Source: an uncultured Collinsella sp. (lineage in GTDB: Bacteria > Actinomycetota > Coriobacteriia > Coriobacteriales > Coriobacteriaceae). Taken from it: a stretch of DNA of 11,161 bases. The translations under genes and the position numbers were made by a program. The stretch covers positions 1-11,161 of the forward strand of contig CAAELJ010000140.1 in the NCBI GenBank assembly GCA_900756725.1. The letters are read 5' to 3'. The first letter of the stretch is position 1, and every line of letters starts with the position of its first letter. Of this stretch, positions 7,801-11,161 are shown one piece after another. The notes under the pieces are model-generated. The model had not been told where the DNA came from. It searched no databases and saw only the letters and a list, made by a program, of their open reading frames with translations.

Positions 7801-8433
7801 GCGATCGACCTGACGCTCCAGCGGCCGCAGCTGGCGGGCGATCTCCTTATTGATGTCGCGGGCACGGGTCAGGTGCTCGTCCATCGATTTAATCTTTTTG
7901 AGCGCACGCTCCTTTCGGCGCTTGTGCTTGGAGATGCCGGCAGCCTCCTCGATCAGGGCGCGGCGCTCCTCGGGGCGGCTCTGCAAAATGGCGTCGAGCT
8001 TGCCCTGGCTGATAATGGAATGCGTATCCTTGCCCAGGCCCGAATCGTGCAGAATGTCCTGAATATCCATCAGGCGGCACGGGCTCGAGTTGATGAGGTA
8101 CTCGCTTTCGCCCGAGCGGTACATACGACGGGTAATGGCGACCTCGTCAAAGTCGACGGGCAGCATATGGTCCGAGTTATCGAGCACCAGCGTGACCTCG
8201 GCGACACCCACCGGCTTGCGCGCCGACGAGCCCGAGAAGATGACGTCCTCCATGGCCTGGCCGCGCAGCTGCTTGGCACTCTGCTCGCCCAGGACCCACA
8301 GAATCGAGTCGGAGATGTTCGATTTTCCCGAGCCGTTGGGACCGACGATGACGGTCAGGCCCGGCTCAAATGACATATGGGCGCGGTCGGCAAACGACTT
8401 GAACCCTTTGAGCGTGAGGGACTTGAGATACAC
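4897..8433 (-). CDS. smc: Chromosome segregation protein SMC
   Basis: An ATPase of the SMC-ScpAB condensin, which compacts and segregates the chromosome. At 1178 aa it is full family length. The head halves carry Walker A GPNGSGKS (31-38), the Q-loop at Gln143 (SQGKLDAIL), the ABC signature LMSGGEKS (about 1078-1085), Walker B FYVLDE (about 1103-1108) and the His switch at about 1139 (VISH). Two long Glu/Arg/Ala-rich coiled-coil arms (about 170-500 and 665-1000) flank a hinge at about 505-660. The start is GTG at 8433 with GAGGA upstream, encoding the canonical MYLKSLTLKGFKSF opening; it lies 10 nt after the rnc stop. The stop overlaps the ftsY start. The scpA and scpB genes are not in the window. 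The large open frames antisense to it are by-products of GC-rich codon use. Confidence 0.97.
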   Translation of the reverse strand: MYLKSLTLKGFKSFADRAHMSFEPGLTVIVGPNGSGKSNISDSILWVLGEQSAKQLRGQAMEDVIFSGSSARKPVGVAEVTLVLDNSDHMLPVDFDEVAITRRMYRSGESEYLINSSPCRLMDIQDILHDSGLGKDTHSIISQGKLDAILQSRPEERRALIEEAAGISKHKRRKERALKKIKSMDEHLTRARDINKEIARQLRPLERQVDRARKYKELSSRANELTQMLAVDELRSLQSQWNDLESRSKEGAAELELAQYRLGEKERELERLQVMLEEKGLFAGDLGEQRRHMQDVVGRINSDMRLLEEKGHNMVSRLSDMRGQISSSEHQRRRVVEELEDARAQLEEVTGAHMQAQDDVDAAGPAAAQLHERRVALDNQISQLTREQRDVRRVADNAALELAKVKDSLSNAEVEDNMYASRLEQIDEQLEEVTASLESRRDRAEELDGALDQARQAQIDAREATEVARAALKDLRNRESEARNKLSEVRSELASQKKLDARMADSSPLVSRLMGAMGDDVSGRLGDVLEAPRELEGLVEQLLAGDIDALLFDDAATLERAGRAALDQKKASGEALLVGRGVSGSAAAKGAAGSRLVDRLSVRAGYGPVVEALLGGYYVVDDLAAALAAPVVDGVTYVTPDGARVSCGGLVRVGLDAGEASGALERKRRIRELEGLEPDLAAVFEHVSDQVVEANAAVEEARAAEGDAAGEIARLEGERRSLLSEIGRLEQSANNAEVERVRISKRREQAAEAVRAARPRVDELTRSRDEARAQASDLGLQIAEANDELDRVRRDDSEAAGKLADAKVRLAQTSERLRSLKGRVPDLEHRLEGIDRRIRGTRQASRSLELLRLRVDPMHERYSALLERASDWAVRLRDQASLEEADSASLKKTIEDAKAEVSRAKERVDAATATQNEFKVARGKLEVQVEAAIKAITADGTTVLEEALMLPAPTDRDAAERELNQLVRQINNLGPVNQVAMEEYEQLKRRADYIEEQLADLESARKALTKITVAIDRKMRKAFLVTFEKVDANFREIFAMLFPGGQAHLEMTDPEHPSETGIEVVAQPRGKRITKMMLMSGGEKSLTALALLFAVYRTRTVPFYVLDEVEAALDDANLSKLIGALDVLRSDTQLLVISHQRRTMEDADVLYGVSMQADGVSRVVSQKLDRETGKVVNA

Positions 8434-8443
8434 GGTTCCTCGC

Positions 8444-9169
8444 TTAAACAGGCTTCTTGTTAAGAATCACGCCGTTGGTGGTGTAGCCCATGCGGTCGAG
8501 CGCCTCGAGAGCAGCGGCCCCCTCGGCCTCCTTCTTGGAGGAACCGGTGCCGCGGCCCTGGCGAATACCGTCGATGAGCACCACAGCGGTAAAGGTGGGC
8601 GCATGTGCGGGGCCCTCGGAGCCGACCAGCTTATACGCGGGAGGCTCGTGGCCGTCTGCCTGCACGCACTCCTGCAAGAACGACTTGGGGTTCGCGGGGT
8701 GCTCGGCACGCTCGGTGGCCAGGTGCGGCTTAAGCGTACGGTGGATGAACTCCGCCGCCGCATCCCAACCGGCATCCAGATACAACGCGCCCACGAGCGA
8801 CTCGTAAACGTTCTCAAGCGCCGAGTGCAGGCCGCGCGCGCCGGTACCGGTCTCGGAGGCGCCAAAGATGATGATGCCGTCGATACCCAGCTCGTGCGAC
8901 ACCTCGGACAGCGTGGCGCCCGAGACAAGGGACACCTTCAGGCGCGTGAGCTTGCCCTCGTCAAACTCGGGATAGGACTCAAAGAGCGAACGGGCCACCA
9001 CGGCGCCCAAAATGGAATCGCCCAAAAATTCAAGGCGCTCATAGCTGGCAGAGACCGGCAGGCCCTCGACGGCCGAGGGATGTGTGAGCGCCGCGCGCAG
9101 CAGCACCTTGTTATTGAACTCATGGCCCAGAATCTCCTGGGCGCGCGTGAGTCGTTCAGACAAAGCCAA
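8444..9169 (-). CDS. rnc: Ribonuclease III
   Basis: Double-strand-specific endoribonuclease that matures rRNA and processes structured mRNAs. The 241 aa comprise an N-terminal RNase III domain with signature ERLEFLGDS (44-52), a C-terminal double-stranded-RNA-binding domain (about 160-229, NPKSFLQE to KKEAEGAAALEAL), and a short tail. By alignment with E. coli, Glu44, Asp51 and Glu123 match the catalytic Glu38, Asp45 and Glu117, but Asn120 (ENVYESLVGALYLD) stands where Asp114 is expected. The start is TTG at 9169, chosen because AAGGAGG inside the last acpP codons lies eight nt upstream and no ATG fits the N-terminus. It is separated from acpP by three nt, and smc follows after 10 nt; rnc next to smc is a common bacterial arrangement. 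Confidence 0.96.
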   Translation of the reverse strand: MALSERLTRAQEILGHEFNNKVLLRAALTHPSAVEGLPVSASYERLEFLGDSILGAVVARSLFESYPEFDEGKLTRLKVSLVSGATLSEVSHELGIDGIIIFGASETGTGARGLHSALENVYESLVGALYLDAGWDAAAEFIHRTLKPHLATERAEHPANPKSFLQECVQADGHEPPAYKLVGSEGPAHAPTFTAVVLIDGIRQGRGTGSSKKEAEGAAALEALDRMGYTTNGVILNKKPV

Positions 9170-9172
9170 GAC

Positions 9173-9415
9173 TTAGGCCTCCTTGGCGTTTTCGATCGCG
9201 TCGACGGCGTCGGCGACAGAGTTGAGCGACAGCAGGGTCTCGTCATCGATTTCGAGGTCGAACTCGTCCTCGATGGCCGTCACCAGCTGCAGACGCTCGA
9301 GCGAATCGGCATCGAGATCGTCAAAAGTGGTCTCGTCGCTAATGTCGGCGACATCGACGCCCAGCACGTCAGCGGCAATTTCGGCGATCTTATCGAAGAT
9401 TTCGGAGCGGTCCAT
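9173..9415 (-). CDS. acpP: Acyl carrier protein
   Basis: A small acidic cytoplasmic carrier that holds growing fatty acyl chains on a 4'-phosphopantetheine arm. It has 80 aa, normal for the family, and is rich in Asp and Glu. The attachment residue is Ser38 in DADSLERLQL, where the usual LGADSL appears as LDADSL. Helix-forming flanks (IFDKIAEIAADVLGV, VTAIEDEFDLEI) match the ACP fold. The start is ATG at 9415 with GAGGAAG upstream. Its final codons contain the ribosome-binding site for rnc. It follows plsX, whose product uses acyl-ACP as substrate, but the fabD and fabG genes often found between them are missing. Confidence 0.95.
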   Translation of the reverse strand: MDRSEIFDKIAEIAADVLGVDVADISDETTFDDLDADSLERLQLVTAIEDEFDLEIDDETLLSLNSVADAVDAIENAKEA

Positions 9416-9457
9416 AGCGCTTCCTCTCGTATGTCATGGAACACAACACAACACGGC

Positions 9458-9489
9458 AATCGAAGCCGCGTTGCAATACGGCTCCGATT
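9458..9489 (-). promoter_or_regulatory. RNA hairpin in the plsX-acpP intergenic region
   Basis: AATCGAAGCCG (9458-9468) and CGGCTCCGATT (9479-9489) form an 11-bp stem with a 10-nt loop. In minus-strand RNA every position pairs, one as G-U; in plus-strand RNA one pair is A-C, so the structure fits the operon transcript. A GTGTT tract repeated three times follows instead of a U-run, which makes a classic terminator doubtful. It could be an mRNA-processing site, an end-protecting structure for plsX mRNA, or a weak attenuator. The remainder of the gap 9416-9529 shows only a smaller 5-bp stem next to the plsX stop. Confidence 0.5.
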
Positions 9490-9529
9490 CTACCCCACAC
9501 GGTACAGGTTGAGCCACGTAACGGGGCTC

Positions 9530-10549
9530 TTACAAAACGATACCGTCCATGGAATTGGCAACGTCCTGGACAAGCCCGGCACGTACGGCTTGGGCCGCGG
9601 CAAGCGTACCGTTCTTGACGGCCTCGACCGACGTGGCACCGTGGCCGATCAACACGACACCGCGCAGACCCAGCAGGATCGCGCCGCCCTTGGCGTCGCC
9701 CGAAAGCTTGGCCTTAATCTCGCGCATCTGCTTTTTGATGAGCAGCGCGGCGATCTTGGTGCCGAGCGAAGACATAAAGGCACCCTTGAGCTCCTGCAGC
9801 AAAAACTTGGCAGCGCCCTCGGTGGCCTTGAGCGCGATGTTGCCCGACATGCCATCGGCGACCACGACGTCAAAATTACCCGACGTAAGATCGGTGCCCT
9901 CGCAGTTGCCCACAAAGCCGGGAACCGCGGCCTTCATGGCCGGGAAGCACGACTTGGTAAAGTTGGAGCCCTTCTCGTCCTCGGTGCCGTTGGCAAGCAG
10001 ACCCACGCGAGGATGCTCAATGCCCAAAACAACACGGGCATAGGCAGCACCCATCTGGGCGAAGCGCACCATATCGTCCACCGTGACATCGGGATTGGCG
10101 CCCATATCGCACAGCACCGTCAGGCCGCCGGCGCGATTAGGCAGTGCGTTGGTCAGGCACGGACGGACCGGCTGCTTCTTGCCCTCTGCCAAATACCTAA
10201 ATGGCGTGACGTAGGCCGTGGCGGCAGCGGTCATGGCACCGGTCGAGCCGGCCGAGAAAAATGCGTCCGCATTGCCCTTCTTGATGGCACGGCATGCAAG
10301 TACGATCGAGGACTTGCGCTTGGTCATCACGGCGCGGATGGGATCGTCCTCCATGCTGATGACATCGGGGGCCTCCAGAGCCTCCACGCGGGCATGCGCT
10401 GCGGCAAAGGGGTTGACGATTTCGGCGGGACCGACGGCCAAGACCTCGATCTCGGGATCTGACGCAAGCGCAGCCTCGATACCATCGAGAACAACCTGGG
10501 GCTTCTCGTCTCCGCCCACAACGTCTACACAAACGCGAACGTTACTCAT
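9530..10549 (-). CDS. plsX: Phosphate acyltransferase PlsX
   Basis: Converts acyl-ACP and phosphate to acyl-phosphate, the donor for PlsY in phosphatidic-acid synthesis; a peripheral membrane enzyme. The 339 aa match family length. Recognisable stretches are VDVVGGDEKP (8-17, normally DAMGGD), ADAFFSAGSTGA (94-105), the RPCLTNALP block (129-137), CDMGANPDVT (147-156), MGAAYARVVLGIEHPRVGLLANG (166-188), NCEGTDL (215-221), ADGMSGNIALKATEG (231-245) and GAILLGLRGVVLIGHG (289-304). The ATG at 10549 lies eight nt from AAGGAG; a nearer out-of-frame ATG reads a two-codon frame (ATG AAA TGA) ending on the plsX start. A terminator-like hairpin sits immediately before the ribosome-binding site, so plsX expression may depend on read-through or on a promoter hidden near the end of rpmF. 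Confidence 0.95.
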   Translation of the reverse strand: MSNVRVCVDVVGGDEKPQVVLDGIEAALASDPEIEVLAVGPAEIVNPFAAAHARVEALEAPDVISMEDDPIRAVMTKRKSSIVLACRAIKKGNADAFFSAGSTGAMTAAATAYVTPFRYLAEGKKQPVRPCLTNALPNRAGGLTVLCDMGANPDVTVDDMVRFAQMGAAYARVVLGIEHPRVGLLANGTEDEKGSNFTKSCFPAMKAAVPGFVGNCEGTDLTSGNFDVVVADGMSGNIALKATEGAAKFLLQELKGAFMSSLGTKIAALLIKKQMREIKAKLSGDAKGGAILLGLRGVVLIGHGATSVEAVKNGTLAAAQAVRAGLVQDVANSMDGIVL

Positions 10550-10567
10550 TTCATATGCTCCTTATAC

Positions 10568-10597
10568 AAAAATGGCCGACTCATTGAGCCGGCCATT
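10568..10597 (-). terminator. Intrinsic terminator or attenuator between rpmF and plsX
   Basis: In minus-strand RNA, AAUGGCCGGCUC and GAGUCGGCCAUU form a 12-bp stem (one G-U wobble) closed by an AAU triloop and running into UUUUUG. It starts about 40 nt past the rpmF stop. The U-run ends six bases before the plsX AAGGAG, leaving no room for a separate plsX promoter downstream of it. In plus-strand RNA the wobble becomes an A-C mismatch, supporting the minus-strand role. Confidence 0.75.
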
Positions 10598-10637
10598 GTG
10601 GTTCCAGTTGGAACGGCATCGCATCCAGAGTATACAG

Positions 10638-10817
10638 TTACTCGGTAACGATAACCTCGCGGTCCTTGTAGAAACCGCAGCTGGGGCACACGTGGTGCGG
10701 GAGCTTAACAGCGCCGCAACGGGGGCACGTGGACTGAGCCGCAGCCGAGATCTTCATGTTGGCGGAACGACGGGTATGGGTGCGGATACGACCCTGCTTT
10801 TGTTTAGGTACGGGCAT
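10638..10817 (-). CDS. rpmF: 50S ribosomal protein L32, zinc-ribbon (C+) form
   Basis: A small structural protein of the large ribosomal subunit. The frame encodes 59 aa starting MPVPKQKQGRIRTHTRRSAN, a basic N-terminus typical of L32, followed by a four-cysteine zinc ribbon: Cys31-x-x-Cys34 (CPRCG) and Cys44-x-x-Cys47 (CPSCG), then FYKDREVIVTE. All four ligands are present, so this is the zinc-binding form. The ATG at 10817 has AAGGAAGG just upstream. The neighbourhood YceD-rpmF-plsX is a widely conserved order. A terminator hairpin follows within 45 nt, suggesting YceD-rpmF may be expressed at a different level from plsX. Confidence 0.95.
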   Translation of the reverse strand: MPVPKQKQGRIRTHTRRSANMKISAAAQSTCPRCGAVKLPHHVCPSCGFYKDREVIVTE

Positions 10818-10881
10818 AGTGACCTTCCTTATGAACTATCCAGTGTGGCGATTACGCGCAAGTAGCGATACTACCACAGTT

Positions 10882-11161
10882 TTACTCGTCAAGCTTGAGA
10901 TTCTTTAATGCTGCAAATGGATTTTCCGTGGCAGCGGCCCATTCGGCCTCCGACTTGGCGGCGCAATCGCATTGCTCGACGTTGAGATTGATGCCGCAGG
11001 TGGGGCAAAGGCCGCGGCAATCGGGCTTGCACAGGACAACGAACGGCGTGTCCATGACGACCGCGTCGTTGATGGGCTCACCCAAATCGACGATGCGGTC
11101 CTCGCCCAGCAACTCGTAGCCGTCTTCGTAGGCCTCGGGGTCGTCGGGCTCCTCAAAGAGA
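10882..11161 (-). CDS. YceD/DUF177 family protein, 5' end outside window
   Basis: Only the C-terminal 92 codons are visible; the frame stays open to the right edge, so the true start lies beyond it. The fragment shows the family's zinc-ribbon-like core: LCKPDCRGLCPTCGINLN followed by QCDC, preceded by an acidic stretch (EEPDDPEAYEDGYELLGEDRIVDLGE). In other bacteria YceD (DUF177) is encoded directly upstream of rpmF and is linked to 23S rRNA/ribosome assembly, and the same order holds here with a 64-nt gap. Internal TTG codons such as the one at 11112 are not good starts because the conserved acidic region continues upstream of them. Confidence 0.9.
   Translation of the reverse strand, partial: LFEEPDDPEAYEDGYELLGEDRIVDLGEPINDAVVMDTPFVVLCKPDCRGLCPTCGINLNVEQCDCAAKSEAEWAAATENPFAALKNLKLDE

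Noticed and set aside
8371..8380. TGACATATGG inside the 5' part of smc, resembling the palindrome half-site
   Set aside because: Only one arm matches, it lies in conserved coding sequence (HMSFE), and there is no second copy nearby.
9430..9436. TATGTCA half-site upstream of the acpP ribosome-binding site
   Set aside because: A seven-base half-site without symmetry is expected by chance in a window this size.
9487..9492. TAGAAT as a -10 for acpP
   Set aside because: A good -10 hexamer on the minus strand, but no acceptable -35 at 16-18 nt, so I do not list it as a promoter.
9511..9529. GAGCC/GGCTC hairpin next to the plsX stop
   Set aside because: Only a 5-bp stem plus a mismatch and no U-run; not a convincing terminator.
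8090..10462. 790-codon plus-strand open frame across smc, rnc, acpP and plsX
   Set aside because: It spans four well-supported minus-strand genes and their junctions, and shows no domain or ribosome-binding logic, so it is a shadow frame.
1..11161. Search for insertion sequences, CRISPR repeats, tRNA/rRNA genes, prophage or toxin-antitoxin genes
   Set aside because: No repeated spacer arrays, transposase motifs, terminal repeats or tRNA-like segments were seen; nearly the whole window is core housekeeping sequence.

Overview
The window is compact, GC-rich bacterial chromosome that looks like a Coriobacteriia (Collinsella-like) actinobacterium. This is inferred from three things: the gene order rpmF-plsX-acpP-rnc-smc-ftsY-ffh, proteins with a mixed actinobacterial/clostridial flavour, and a clostridia-like DHFR and Bacillus-type ThyA. 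No taxonomic search could be run. Almost everything is on the minus strand; one gene lies on the plus strand.

Layout from left to right. Positions 1-65 hold a GC-rich hairpin downstream of folA. folA (66-593) and thyA (594-1442) form a tight minus-strand thymidylate/folate pair. A 166-bp divergent intergenic region (1443-1608) carries two copies of a CATATG-centred palindrome 53 bp apart. The only plus-strand gene (1609-2373) encodes a three-part protein: a DUF134 helix-turn-helix, a NifX/NifB-type metallocofactor-binding domain, and a Cys/His-rich tail with three CGCH repeats. A hairpin terminator (2436-2469) separates it from the convergent ffh.

The rest is one minus-strand housekeeping cluster, in transcription order: a 3' fragment of a YceD/DUF177 gene (running off the right edge), rpmF (59 aa), an intrinsic terminator or attenuator, plsX, a 114-bp gap with a strong RNA hairpin, then acpP, rnc, smc, ftsY and ffh, separated by 10 nt or less or overlapping. 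The cluster links ribosomal protein L32, phospholipid/fatty-acid synthesis (PlsX, acyl carrier protein), RNA processing (RNase III), chromosome organisation (SMC) and co-translational membrane targeting (FtsY and Ffh). Compared with the familiar Firmicute version, fabD/fabG between plsX and acpP, ylxM before ffh and rpsP after ffh are absent here.

The least ordinary part is the plus-strand DUF134-NifX-CGCH gene and its twin palindromes, which look like a self-contained, possibly autoregulated metal or metallocofactor sensor. Secondary points of interest are an Asp-to-Asn change at a catalytic position of RNase III and two RNA hairpins that may partition expression of the lipid/RNase III/SMC operon.
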